A stretch of DNA of 64,000 nt from Microbacterium sp. nov. GSS16 (GCF_028198145.1 NZ_CP116338.1:744001-808000); one strand, 5' to 3'; numbered from the stretch's first letter, positions 24,540 through 32,858 are shown. A program made the numbers and translations. Notes: generated by a model from the sequence alone, not told the origin.

Positions 24540-24628
24540 CAGATATCGATCATATTGTTGCATAGACCGGAGGCGCGCTGAAAGACGGCATCCCCCGTCT
24601 GGTTCCAGCCGCGGCGCCGCGCCGAGTG

Positions 24629-24934
24629 TCAGCGGCCCTCGGCCGCCTCGGTGTGGTGGCGGATGACCTCGGCGACGACGAAGTTGAACCACTTCTCGGC
24701 GAACTCGGGATCGAGGTGCGCCTCTTCGGCGAGCGCGCGCAGACGCGCGGTCTGCTGCTCTTCCCGCCCGGGGTCGGAGGCCGGCATGTCGTGCTCGGCC
24801 TTCAGGCGACCGACCTGCTGCGTGCAGCGGAACCGCTCGGCGAGCATGAAGATCAATGCGGCGTCGATGTTGTCGATGCTGGCGCGCAGGCGCAGCAGTT
24901 CAGCGCGCGCGGCGCGCGCGTCGGCGTCACCCAC
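24629..24934 (-). CDS. Chorismate mutase (AroQ class)
   Basis: 101 residues from GTG 24934. An all-helical chorismate mutase: LLRLRASIDNIDAALIFMLAERF, then TQQVGRLKAEHDMP, DPGREEQQTARLRALAEEAHLD and FAEKWFNFVVAEVIRHH. The conserved Arg, Lys (VGRLKA) and Glu/Gln positions of AroQ enzymes are present. It converts chorismate to prephenate for Phe/Tyr. The GTG is 5 nt after the TGA of the upstream gene, which suggests coupled translation; ATG 24970 is an alternative that would overlap that gene. Longer in-frame extensions are shadows. Confidence 0.88.
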   Translation of the reverse strand: MGDADARAARAELLRLRASIDNIDAALIFMLAERFRCTQQVGRLKAEHDMPASDPGREEQQTARLRALAEEAHLDPEFAEKWFNFVVAEVIRHHTEAAEGR

Positions 24935-24938
24935 GTTG

Positions 24939-25262
24939 TCAGCTGTGCCGACGGTCGGCGCGCCCTGCATCGCCGTCGTCGGGGTAGCGTCCGTCGGTGT
25001 ACTCGCCCTCCTCCTCATCGGCGTGGGCTGCGGAGCGATCCGCGTGGCCGCTGGAGTGGTCGGCGTCGGTGTACGCGCCCTCGCCGTGACGCGGCAGGTG
25101 CTGCTCACGACCGTCGGCGGAGTAGACGCCGTCGGTGTACTCCCCTTCGGCTTCGCCGGCGTGCCCCGCCTGATGGCCGGTCGTCGTGCCGTCGCCGTGG
25201 TCGGCATCCGTGTATTCGCCCTCAGCGGGTTCGGCTGCGTGGTGTGCGTGTTCGTCGGACAT
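24939..25262 (-). CDS. Small acidic His-rich protein with EGEYTD repeats
   Basis: 107 residues, unrecognised. The motif E-G-(E/A)-Y-T-D-(A/G) occurs four times at about 22-residue spacing: EGEYTDADHGDG, EGEYTDGVYSADG, EGAYTDADHSSG, EGEYTDGRYPDDG. Linkers are rich in His, Asp, Gly and Ala. There is no signal peptide or membrane segment, and the protein is likely disordered and could bind metal. ATG 25262 is preceded by GGAGGATCCC, a strong ribosome site, and translation leads into chorismate mutase with a 4-nt gap. The regular repeat and the good start argue for a real gene; function unknown. Confidence 0.78.
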   Translation of the reverse strand: MSDEHAHHAAEPAEGEYTDADHGDGTTTGHQAGHAGEAEGEYTDGVYSADGREQHLPRHGEGAYTDADHSSGHADRSAAHADEEEGEYTDGRYPDDGDAGRADRRHS

Positions 25263-25342
25263 GGGATCCTCCAAAGGGTCGTCGCACCTCTCACGATAGT
25301 CAAGCGCGGGCCGAGAAGGCAGGGTCAGGTCGGCGCCGGCCA

Positions 25343-25348
25343 TAGAGT
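25343..25348 (+). promoter_or_regulatory. -10 hexamer TAGAGT of the AI-2E family gene
   Basis: TAGAGT ends 7 nt before ATG 25356, with no Shine-Dalgarno sequence. This is the same leaderless layout as the gene at 172. The -35 is not recognisable. Confidence 0.45.
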
Positions 25349-25355
25349 GATCGCC

Positions 25356-26642
25356 ATGAGCACCGAAGACCCCACGTCGCCCGCGGCATCCGACCGCGAC
25401 GACTCCCGCGCGGCGGCCAGGGCCACCCGCGCCGCGGCCGCCGCGGAGACCGCCGAGATGGGCGCGGCCATCCAGGCCGACGCCGCAGCCGACGAGGCCA
25501 GCGCCGCAGCCGACGAGGCGGACGCCGCGGCCGCAGCCGCCGAAGCGGCGGAGCACCCCTCGCCGGCCGACGCGCCTACGCCGCGACGCTCGATGTGGAC
25601 GCGCATGGACCGCCCGTTCCGGCTCGGATTCCTGCTCACACTCGGCGGTCTGTCGGCGTTCCTGCTCGCGCTCGCGCTCACCAGCCTGTCGACGGTGCTC
25701 GTCTACGTCGCGATCGCCCTGTTCGCCGCGCTGGGCCTGAACCCCGCCGTCCGCCTGCTCACCCGACGCGGGCTGTCGCGCGGCGTCAGCGTCGCCATCG
25801 TCATCGTCGCCCTCGTCGCCGCCGTCGGTCTCGTGCTGGTGCTGATCGTGCCCGTCGTGGTCGAGCAGATCGCGTCGTTCGTGAAGTCGGTGCCCAAGGT
25901 CATCGACGACTTCGTGCACACCGACCTGTACCTCCTGCTCGAGAAGCAGTTCGGCGATCAGATCGGCTCGCTGCTCGCCGACGGCCAGAAGCTGCTCACC
26001 GACGGCAAGACGCTCACCGCGCTCGGCGGCGGCGCCCTGAAGGTCGGCACGTCGATCGCTGAGGGCGTCTCGGCCTTCGTCATCGTGTTCGTGCTCACCC
26101 TCTACTTCGTGGTGGGACTGCCCGGGATCATCACCTCGATGCTGCGCCTGGCCCCCGCCCGCAAGCGCCAGCAGGCCCGCAGCATCATCGATCAGATCAC
26201 CGAGTCGGTCGGCGGCTACGTGCAGGGCATGGTCATCCTCGCATTCGCGAACTCGATGGTGGCGCTCGCGCTGTACCTCCTGCTGGGGCTGCCGTTCCCA
26301 CCGCTGATGGCCGTCGTCGCTTTCCTCATCACGCTCATCCCGCTGATCGGCCCCCTGCTGTTCCTCGCCATCGGCACCGTGGTCGCGCTCCTCGCCGACC
26401 CGCTGCACGCCCTGATCTTCGGCGTCGTCTACCTGATCTACATTCAGATCGAGGCGTACGTGCTGACCCCGAAGGTCATGAACCGCACCCTCGAGGTGCC
26501 CGGGCTGCTGGTCGTGCTCGGTGCACTGGTCGGCGGCACTCTGCTCGGGCTGCTCGGTGCGCTCGTGGCCGTGCCGGCCACGGCATCCATCCTCATCATC
26601 CTGAACCAGATCTTCATCCCGCGGCAGGACGAGCGCGTCTGA
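25356..26642 (+). CDS. AI-2E family transporter
   Basis: 428 residues. The first 75 are an Ala/Asp/Glu-rich, soluble and probably helical tail with heptad-like Ala repeats. Then eight or so hydrophobic segments in the AI-2E/PerM order: FLLTLGGLSAFLLALALTSL, VSVAIVIVALVAAVGLVLVLIVPVV, a loop with coiled character, VSAFVIVFVLTLYFVVGLPG, and the conserved C-terminal FLITLIPLIGPLLFLAIG and GLLGALVAVPATASILIILNQI. Family members have been proposed as AI-2 exporters or Na+(Li+)/H+ antiporters; substrate unknown. ATG 25356 follows a -10 box. Convergent with the gene ending at 26709. Confidence 0.88.
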   Translation: MSTEDPTSPAASDRDDSRAAARATRAAAAAETAEMGAAIQADAAADEASAAADEADAAAAAAEAAEHPSPADAPTPRRSMWTRMDRPFRLGFLLTLGGLSAFLLALALTSLSTVLVYVAIALFAALGLNPAVRLLTRRGLSRGVSVAIVIVALVAAVGLVLVLIVPVVVEQIASFVKSVPKVIDDFVHTDLYLLLEKQFGDQIGSLLADGQKLLTDGKTLTALGGGALKVGTSIAEGVSAFVIVFVLTLYFVVGLPGIITSMLRLAPARKRQQARSIIDQITESVGGYVQGMVILAFANSMVALALYLLLGLPFPPLMAVVAFLITLIPLIGPLLFLAIGTVVALLADPLHALIFGVVYLIYIQIEAYVLTPKVMNRTLEVPGLLVVLGALVGGTLLGLLGALVAVPATASILIILNQIFIPRQDERV

Positions 26643-26658
26643 TCCGCCGCAACGCGAA

Positions 26659-26690
26659 CGCGGCCGGGTGGGCGAACCCACCCGGCCGCG
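26659..26690. terminator. Bidirectional terminator hairpin
   Basis: A perfect 14-bp stem, CGCGGCCGGGTGGG with its complement, closed by CGAA. It lies between the convergent ends of the AI-2E gene (26642) and the binding-protein gene (26709). Confidence 0.8.
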
Positions 26691-26708
26691 CCGGTGCTGC
26701 GGCGAGGG

Positions 26709-27629
26709 TCAGATCAGGCCCTTGTCCTTGAGCCATGCCTTGGCGATGTCAGCCGACGACTTCTGGTCGACGGTGCTCTGCACGTTCATCGCGACGAGGT
26801 CCTCGGCGCTCAGCTCAGCGCTGATCGCGTCGATGACCTTGCTGACCTCGTCGGCGATGTCGCTCGAGACGAGCGGCACGACGTTCGATGCCAGGATCAT
26901 GTTCTCGGGGTCCTTCAGCGCCACGATGTCCTCGGTCTGGAAGGCGGGGTCGGCCGAGTAGATGTCGGCGACCTGCACCGTGCCGGCCAGCAGCGCGTCG
27001 AGGGTGCCCTGACCGGTGGCCGAGAACTTCAGGTCGACGCCGTATGCCTCCTTGGCGCCATCGGGCCCGTAGGGGCGCTGCTCGAACTCGGGCGCGGCTC
27101 CGATGGTGGCAGGTTCGCTGAGCTTCGACAGATCAGCGATCGAGGTGAGCTCGTTCTCGTCGGCGAACGTCTTCAGCACCGTGTAGGTGTCCTGGTCGCT
27201 GGCGTCGGCGTACTGCAGCGCGGTGAGCCCGTCGGGCAGCGCGTCCTTCAGGGCTGCGTACACGTCGTCGGGGCTGGTGGCCGTCGCCTCCTTGTCGAGG
27301 TACTCGAGGAGGTTGCCGGTGTACTCGGGGAACACGTCGATGTTGCCGGACTCGACCTCGGGCATGTAGGCGTCGCGCTGGCCGATGTTGAACTTGCGAT
27401 CGACGGTGAAGCCGGCGTCTTCCAGGCCCTGAGCGTAGATCTCGGCGATGATCTCGTTCGAGTAGTACGCCTGCGAGCCGACGACGATCGTGTCGCCGCC
27501 CTTGTCGCCGCTGTCGGCGCTGGGCTTGTCGAGCGGGTTCGAGTCGGACGCGCAGCCGGCCAGCGACAGGGCGGCGACGATCGCGATTCCGGCGGTGAGC
27601 GCGGTGCGGGTTCTGCTGTGAGTGGACAT
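26709..27629 (-). CDS. Osmoprotectant ABC transporter substrate-binding lipoprotein (OpuC/OsmX-like)
   Basis: 306 residues. The signal peptide has lipobox LAGC (SLAGCAS). Body: TIVVGSQAYYSNEIIAEIYAQGLEDAGF, FPEYTGNLLEYL (the conserved YTG motif of the OpuBC/OpuCC/ProX-Archaeoglobus class) and LAGTVQVADIYSADPAF. It binds glycine betaine, choline or carnitine. This is a different lineage from the binding protein at 3304. ATG 27629 is the start of the signal peptide. It is the last gene of the order ATPase-permease-permease-binding protein. Confidence 0.92.
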   Translation of the reverse strand: MSTHSRTRTALTAGIAIVAALSLAGCASDSNPLDKPSADSGDKGGDTIVVGSQAYYSNEIIAEIYAQGLEDAGFTVDRKFNIGQRDAYMPEVESGNIDVFPEYTGNLLEYLDKEATATSPDDVYAALKDALPDGLTALQYADASDQDTYTVLKTFADENELTSIADLSKLSEPATIGAAPEFEQRPYGPDGAKEAYGVDLKFSATGQGTLDALLAGTVQVADIYSADPAFQTEDIVALKDPENMILASNVVPLVSSDIADEVSKVIDAISAELSAEDLVAMNVQSTVDQKSSADIAKAWLKDKGLI

Positions 27630-27649
27630 GACGGGCCTTTCGGTGTGGG

Positions 27650-28378
27650 TCAGGCGGGAGCGGATGCCGCGCGGCGAGCGCGCGACGGAGAGGACGGACG
27701 GGCGGATGCCGTGGTGCGCAGCCCCGCCGGGACGGCGGCTCGCTGCGCGAGCGCCATCAGCAGGTCGACGATGAGGGCGAGAGCGGCGACGAGGATCGCG
27801 CCGCCGAGCACCTGGTCGAAACGGCTGAGCGGGATGCCCTGGATGATGGGCCACCCGAGTCCGCCGAGGTTGACGTAGGCGGCGATCGTGACAGTGGCGA
27901 TCACCTGCAGCAGAGCCGAGCGGACACCCCCGACAAGCAGCGGCAGCCCGAGTCGCAGCTCTACTTTCGTGAAGATCTGCCACTCGGTCATGCCCATCGC
28001 GCGGGCGGCGTCGATGACCCGGCGGTCGATGGCCTCGAGGCCGGTGTACGCGCCGGCGAGCAGCGAGGGTATGGCGAGCAGCACGAACGTGATCACGGCG
28101 GCGAGCGGCGTCTGCAGGATGCCCAGCACGAGCACCAGCAGCACGAGCAGTCCGAAGGAGGGGATCGCGCGTGCGGCACCCGAGATGGCGACCGCGATCT
28201 CGCGCCCCCGCCCGGTGTGGCCGATCAGCCACCCGGCCGGCAGGGCGATCGCGGCGGCGACGGCCACCGAGATGATCGTGTAGATCAGGTGCTGGGCGAG
28301 CAGGGTGGGCAGGGCGTAGGTGCCGACCAGCCGCTCAGGCGAGAACAGCCAGGCGAAGGCGTCGGCGAACAGATTCAT
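27650..28378 (-). CDS. Osmoprotectant ABC transporter permease 2
   Basis: 242 residues. Membrane segments include LIYTIISVAVAAAIALPAGWLIG, FGLLVLLVLVLGILQTPLAAV and ALLQVIATVTIAAYVNLGGLG. The EAA-type loop is DRRVIDAARAMGMTEWQIFTKVELRLGLP. The C-terminus is a basic Ser/Pro/Ala-rich tail. It overlaps the upstream permease stop (ATGA) and precedes the binding-protein gene by 20 nt. Forms a heterodimeric channel with 28375-29082. Confidence 0.92.
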   Translation of the reverse strand: MNLFADAFAWLFSPERLVGTYALPTLLAQHLIYTIISVAVAAAIALPAGWLIGHTGRGREIAVAISGAARAIPSFGLLVLLVLVLGILQTPLAAVITFVLLAIPSLLAGAYTGLEAIDRRVIDAARAMGMTEWQIFTKVELRLGLPLLVGGVRSALLQVIATVTIAAYVNLGGLGWPIIQGIPLSRFDQVLGGAILVAALALIVDLLMALAQRAAVPAGLRTTASARPSSPSRARRAASAPA

Positions 28379-29082
28379 GCGCTGACCGCCTTCGCCTCGC
28401 CCTTGGACGCCTGAGCCTGGCCCCTGGGCCCCTGAGCCTGCCGAAGGGTAGCCCGGCGCGTCCACGGCATCAGCATCCGCCCCGCGAGCATCAGCAGCAG
28501 GTCGACGATGAGCGCAATGACGACGACGGCCACCACGCCGGCCAGCACCTCGGGGATGAGCCTGCGCTGCTGGCCGTTGGTGAACAGGTAGCCGAGGTTG
28601 GTCACGCCGATGAGGATGCCGACCGTGGCGAGCGAGATCGTCGACACGGCAGTCACCCGCAGTCCGGCGAGGATCACGGGGCCGGCGAGCGGCAGCTCGA
28701 TCGTGAAGAAGCGCCGAGGGGCGGCGTACCCCATGGCCGTCGACGCCTGCAGCACACCCTCGTCGACGGAATCGAGCCCGTCGGCGACCGCACGCACCAG
28801 GATGGCGACCGCGTAGATCGTCAGGGCGGCGATGAGGTTCCGCTCGCTGATCACCGAGTAGCCCAGGGCGGCGGGCATGAGGATCAGCAGCGCCAGCGAG
28901 GGGATCGTGTACAGCAGGCCGGTGAGCACGATGACGGGTCCGCGCACCAGCCGGTAGCGCCAGGCGACCCAGCCGAGCGGCAGCGAGAGCAGGAGGCCGA
29001 GCGCGATCGGGATGAGGCTCTGGCGCAGGTGGATCACCGTGAGCTCGACGATGAGCCCGAGGTTGTCCACCACCCAGTTCAT
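28375..29082 (-). CDS. Osmoprotectant ABC transporter permease 1
   Basis: 235 residues, six hydrophobic segments of the OpuCB/ProW type (LRQSLIPIALGLLLSLPLGWVAW first). The EAA loop is DEGVLQASTAMGYAAPRRFFTIELPLAGP. From about residue 212 the sequence LRQAQGPRGQAQASKGEAK is translated from a short dispersed DNA repeat (28400-28448), beyond the conserved domain. ATGA overlaps on both sides couple it to the ATPase and to permease 2. Confidence 0.92.
   Translation of the reverse strand: MNWVVDNLGLIVELTVIHLRQSLIPIALGLLLSLPLGWVAWRYRLVRGPVIVLTGLLYTIPSLALLILMPAALGYSVISERNLIAALTIYAVAILVRAVADGLDSVDEGVLQASTAMGYAAPRRFFTIELPLAGPVILAGLRVTAVSTISLATVGILIGVTNLGYLFTNGQQRRLIPEVLAGVVAVVVIALIVDLLLMLAGRMLMPWTRRATLRQAQGPRGQAQASKGEAKAVSA
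28400..28448. repeat. Dispersed short repeat CCCTTCGGCAGGCTCAGGG type, two half copies
   Basis: On the minus strand CCCTTCGGCAGGCTCAGGG followed by a second CAGGCTCAGG and AAGGGC. Similar units are at 35456-35479 and 60517-60540. This kind of TTCGACAGGCTCAGG repeat is widespread in Microbacteriaceae genomes and often runs into gene ends, as here. Confidence 0.75.
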
Positions 29083-29900
29083 GCGGTGTCCTCCACGAGG
29101 CGCCCCTGAGTGCGGCCCTCCGAATCGACGACGACCGCGCCGTTCGGCGTCTGCTTGACGGTCAGGGCACGGCGCCCGCGCTCGGCGCCGATGAACGCCT
29201 CGACGAAGGCATCCGCGGGGTTCTCGATGATCTCGCTGGGGCTGCCGACCTGCACGATCCGGGCCCCGCGATCGAGGATGACGACCTGGTCGCCGAGCAG
29301 GAATGCCTCGTCGATGTCGTGCGTGACGAACACGACGGTCTTGTCGAGTTCGTTCTGCAGGCGGATGAGCTCCTGCTGCAGATCGGCGCGCACGATCGGG
29401 TCGACGGCGCCGAACGGTTCATCCATCAGCAGGATGTTCGGGTCGGCCGCGAGTCCGCGCGCGACGCCCACCCTCTGCTGCTGACCGCCCGAGAGCTGGC
29501 TGGGGTAGCGGTCGGCGAGCGACTGGTCGAGACCGACCGTGGTGAGCATCTCGCGTGCGCGCTCGTGCGCCTCGCGGCGCGCGACGCCCGTGAGGCGCAG
29601 CACGGTGGCCACGTTGTCGAGCACGGTGAAGTGCGGCATGAGACCGGAGTTCTGCATGACGTAGCCGATGCTGCGCCGCAGCGCGACCGGATCGCCGCCC
29701 AGCACGCTCTTGCCGTCGATCTCCACCTCGCCCGAGGTGGGCTCGACCATGCGGTTGATCATGCGCAGCAGCGTCGTCTTGCCGCAGCCGGACGAGCCGA
29801 CGAAGACGGTGGTCTTGCGCGAGGGGATGACCAGGCTGAAGGCATCGACGGCATGCGTGCCGTCGGGGAACGTCTTTGTGACCGACCGGAACTCGATCAT
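29079..29900 (-). CDS. Osmoprotectant ABC transporter ATPase
   Basis: 273 residues. Walker A GSSGCGKTT at 35-43, signature LSGGQQQRVGVARGL, Walker B NILLMDEPFGAVD, H-loop VFVTHDIDEAF. ProV/OpuCA class. Unlike the ATPase at 5198 it lacks a complete tandem CBS module: only about 35 residues follow the ATPase core. ATG 29900 has AGGAGCCG upstream and gives the expected N-terminus (IEFRSVTKTFPDG). First gene of the second betaine-type importer operon. Confidence 0.92.
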   Translation of the reverse strand: MIEFRSVTKTFPDGTHAVDAFSLVIPSRKTTVFVGSSGCGKTTLLRMINRMVEPTSGEVEIDGKSVLGGDPVALRRSIGYVMQNSGLMPHFTVLDNVATVLRLTGVARREAHERAREMLTTVGLDQSLADRYPSQLSGGQQQRVGVARGLAADPNILLMDEPFGAVDPIVRADLQQELIRLQNELDKTVVFVTHDIDEAFLLGDQVVILDRGARIVQVGSPSEIIENPADAFVEAFIGAERGRRALTVKQTPNGAVVVDSEGRTQGRLVEDTA

Positions 29901-30066
29901 CGGCTCACGGCTCCTGCGGGGACAGCTCTCATGCACGTACCTCCTGGCGTCGTTTCGAGCGTAGGCGACATCGCGGACATTGCGCCGGAATCGCTGCCTG
30001 CCCACCATCCCGGTTCGGAGTCGACGCGCGGGCGGATTGCCCGCGCATCGTCACGCGGTCGCGCGC

Positions 30067-31476
30067 TCATGCCGACTGCCTGCCGTACTCCTCGAGCAGC
30101 CGCAGCCAGACCTCGCTCATCGTCGGATAGGCGGGAATGGCGTGCCAGAGCCGGCTGATCGGCACCTCTGCGACCACGGCGATGGTCGCCGCCTGCAGCA
30201 TCTCGGCGACGTCATCGCCGACGAAGGTCGCGCCGACGACGACCTCGCGCCCGGCGTCGATCACCATGCGCGCTGTGCCGCGATAGTCGTCGGCATGCAG
30301 AGCGGCTCCCGCCACCGCGCCGAGGTCGTAATCGACGACCTCGATCTCGTGGCCGGCCCGGCGCGCGGCATCCGCGGTCATCCCGACTGAGGCGACCTCG
30401 GGTTCGCTGAAGACGACCTGCGGCACCGCCGCGTGGTCGGCCGTCGCCGCATGACGACCCCACGGGTCGTCTGCGACGACCTCTCCCCGCGAGCGGGCGG
30501 CGATCACATCGCCGGCCGCGCGCGCCTGGTACTTGCCCTGATGCGTCAGCAGGGCCCGGCCGTTGACGTCGCCGACGGCGTACAGCCAGTCGCTGCCCGG
30601 CACGCGCATCGTGTCGTCGACCTCGATCGAGCGGCCCGGCTGCAGGCCTGCGGTCTCGATGCCGATGTCGCCGGTGCGCGGCGCCCGTCCGGTGGCGACG
30701 AGCACCTCGGCCGCCGTGACCTCCTGACCGTCGTCGAGCGTCAGGACGACCGCATCGCCATCGCGACGCACGGCGGTGGTCTGCGTGTTCAGCCGCACAT
30801 CGACGCCCCGCTCGCGCAGCCCTTCGGCCACGCGCTCGCCGGCGAACGGCTCCATCCGCTCGAGCAAGGCGCCCCTGGCGATCAGCGTGACCGCCGTGCC
30901 GAGTCCGGCGAAGACCGTCGCCATCTCGACGCCGACGACCCCGCCGCCGATGACGGCCAGCGAGTCGGGCACCTGCTCGACGCCGGTCGCCTCACGGCTG
31001 GTCCACGGTCCCGCCTCGGCGAGGCCCGGGATGTCGGGGATCGTGGCATCCGATCCGGTCGCCACCGCGACCGCGTGTCGTGCCCGCAGCACCCTCGCGC
31101 CGTGCTCGGTGGCGACCGTGACCTCGCGCTCGCCGGTCAGCCGGCCGTGCCCGCGCACCAGGTCGATGCCGGCGTTCTGCAGCCACGTCACCTGCCCGTC
31201 GTCCGACCAGTGCGAGACGAAATCGTCGCGACGCGCGAGCACCTCGGCCGGTGCGATGCCGCCGCCGGTCACTCCGCGGACGCTCTGCGCGGCGCGCAGC
31301 GCCTGCAGCGGCCGAAGCAGCGCCTTCGACGGCGTGCACGCCCAGTACGAGCACTCGCCGCCGACGAGCTCGCTCTCGACGATGACGGCGGTGAGCCCGC
31401 CCTGCACCGCCCGGTCGGCCACGTTCTCGCCGACGGGGCCCGCGCCCAGGATGATCACGTCGTATTCGTCGCTCAT
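30067..31476 (-). CDS. NAD(P)/FAD-dependent disulfide oxidoreductase
   Basis: 469 residues, family of dihydrolipoamide dehydrogenase and mercuric reductase. FAD motif GAGPVG at 11-16. Redox pair Cys42 and Cys47 in GGECSYWACTPSK, keeping C-x4-C and PSK but with unusual intervening residues. NAD(P) motif VIGGGVVGVEMATVFAGLG mid-protein. C-terminal HAIPAYPTMSE resembles the HxxPTxxE catalytic His/Glu signature of the partner subunit. It reduces a disulfide or dithiol substrate with NAD(P)H; no E2/E3 partner genes lie nearby, so it is not assigned to a pyruvate dehydrogenase complex. ATG 31476 gives the exact family N-terminus. Confidence 0.87.
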   Translation of the reverse strand: MSDEYDVIILGAGPVGENVADRAVQGGLTAVIVESELVGGECSYWACTPSKALLRPLQALRAAQSVRGVTGGGIAPAEVLARRDDFVSHWSDDGQVTWLQNAGIDLVRGHGRLTGEREVTVATEHGARVLRARHAVAVATGSDATIPDIPGLAEAGPWTSREATGVEQVPDSLAVIGGGVVGVEMATVFAGLGTAVTLIARGALLERMEPFAGERVAEGLRERGVDVRLNTQTTAVRRDGDAVVLTLDDGQEVTAAEVLVATGRAPRTGDIGIETAGLQPGRSIEVDDTMRVPGSDWLYAVGDVNGRALLTHQGKYQARAAGDVIAARSRGEVVADDPWGRHAATADHAAVPQVVFSEPEVASVGMTADAARRAGHEIEVVDYDLGAVAGAALHADDYRGTARMVIDAGREVVVGATFVGDDVAEMLQAATIAVVAEVPISRLWHAIPAYPTMSEVWLRLLEEYGRQSA

Positions 31477-31631
31477 CCGGCCAGTCTTGCCGACCGCCTG
31501 GCTTCGCCGCCGGGGCTTGACACGGGCTGATCCCGTGCGGTCGGTGCATCCGCGGAAGGGGCGCCCGCACCCCTTCGTCAAAGTCCGATACCGCCCTTCC
31601 GGCACCGATCTCGGGAGTTGTGCAGACCGGC

Positions 31632-32858
31632 TCAGCGTGCCGGGAGGATGACCGTCGGGGTCGGAGCCTCGGCCACGTGACGCACATCGCGCGGAGCACC
31701 GGTGCGCTCATCCAGATCGACGACGCTGACCGTGCCCGAGCGCTGCCCTGCCACGAGCAGCGTGCCGTCGTAGACGAGGTGGTGACGTGGCCAGTCGGCC
31801 CCGGAATCGGCGAGGGCGAGCGGCTCGAGGGCATCGCCGCCCGCGCGCACGCGGAGAGCTGCGAGGGTGTTGCTGCCGCGCAGCGCGGTGTAGAGGGTGT
31901 CCCCATCGCGCGAGACCGCAAGCTCGGCGGGGAAGTCGACTCCGACCAGGGCGATCGGCGATGCGGTGGTCGCCGAGACGAGTCCCCAGACTCCGTCGCG
32001 GGCGGATGCGAGGGTGAACACCTCGCACGAGTATTCGGTGACCACGTGCAGGTGCCCGCTGGGATGCATCACCATGTGGCGGGGGCCGGTGCCGCGCGGA
32101 AGCACGATCTCGTGATCGAGCGCGAGCCCCTGTCCGGAAGGGCGCCAGATGCGCACCAGGTCGAACCCGAGGTCGGTGGTCGCGATGCGCCCGTCGGGCA
32201 GGAACACCGCCGCGTGGGTGTGCGACACGCGCGGCTCCTCCCCTGCCGGAGTCGGGTACGGGTCACGGGCGCGTTGCGAATAGGGGGCCGACACTCCAGA
32301 TGTCGGACCGATCCCGGCATCCGGTCCGACATCTGGAGTGTCGGCCCCCGGAATGTAACGCTCACCAAGCGCGACGTCGCCCGCCGCACCGTCGCCCGCC
32401 GACCCGCCGCCCGCCGAACCGCCGCCGTCGGCGCCGAAGAGGGCGGCGCGCAGGGCCGCAGCCTTGTCGACGCCGGCCGGCACGAGCCCGCCGTCATCGG
32501 CGATCCCGAAGCGCACGACGCGTCCGTCGCCGTAGCAGCTGGCGATCAGCATCCGTCCGCCGGGTGAGACCGCGAGATGGCACACGCCGTTGCCCGCCCG
32601 CAGCGGTTCGCCCAGCGGGCGCAGCGCCGCCTCGCCGACGCGAGCGAACGCCTGCACCATGCCCGCACCCTCCTGGGCGGCGTAGACGACGTCGAGCGTC
32701 GGATGCGCGGCCAGCCACGAGGGCGATGCCACCGCAGCGGCCGTGCCGCGATGACGCAGCGTCGACGGCCCGCGCCCGTCGTCGACCGACATGAAGCCGA
32801 TGCCCTCGGCATCGCCGTCCATGTCGACGCCGTAGCCGCCTGTCCAGAACCGCGTCAT
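31632..32858 (-). CDS. Lactonase family protein (seven-bladed propeller) with repeat insertion
   Basis: 408 residues; the 6-phosphogluconolactonase-type YbhE family is usually 330-380. Blade motifs: LAVSPGGRMLIASCYGDG, HTHAAVFLPDGRIATTDLGFDLV, GPRHMVMHPSGHLHVVTEYS, PAELAVSRDGDTLYTALRGSNTLAAL. Between blades (about residues 144-192) are GGGSAGGGSAGDGAAGD repeats and then GADTPDVGPDAGIGPTSGVSAP, from a tandem repeat and a family A element, just before the conserved H-x-H (SHTHAAVF). The frame is open. It may hydrolyse a sugar lactone; substrate unproven. It ends 31 nt before the purA stop, on the same strand. Confidence 0.86.
   Translation of the reverse strand: MTRFWTGGYGVDMDGDAEGIGFMSVDDGRGPSTLRHRGTAAAVASPSWLAAHPTLDVVYAAQEGAGMVQAFARVGEAALRPLGEPLRAGNGVCHLAVSPGGRMLIASCYGDGRVVRFGIADDGGLVPAGVDKAAALRAALFGADGGGSAGGGSAGDGAAGDVALGERYIPGADTPDVGPDAGIGPTSGVSAPYSQRARDPYPTPAGEEPRVSHTHAAVFLPDGRIATTDLGFDLVRIWRPSGQGLALDHEIVLPRGTGPRHMVMHPSGHLHVVTEYSCEVFTLASARDGVWGLVSATTASPIALVGVDFPAELAVSRDGDTLYTALRGSNTLAALRVRAGGDALEPLALADSGADWPRHHLVYDGTLLVAGQRSGTVSVVDLDERTGAPRDVRHVAEAPTPTVILPAR
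32283..32349. repeat. Family A palindromic element, copy 4, inside lactonase gene
   Basis: 67-bp core with near-perfect arms (GGGGGCCGACACTCCAGATG... and its complement). Reads GADTPDVG...SGVSAP in frame on the coding strand (residues about 170-192), the same frame as in the PfkB gene. The right flank AATGTAACGCTCACC shows the conserved GTTAC-type border inverted. Confidence 0.92.
32376..32426. repeat. 15-bp tandem repeat GTCGCCCGCCGCACC in lactonase gene
   Basis: About 3.4 units, encoding GGGSAGGGSAGDGAAGD on the minus strand. It begins 27 bp from family A copy 4. Confidence 0.8.

Noticed and set aside
25263..26681. Long N-terminal extension of the EGEYTD protein
   Set aside because: It is the antisense of the AI-2E gene; the strong ribosome site marks the start at 25262.
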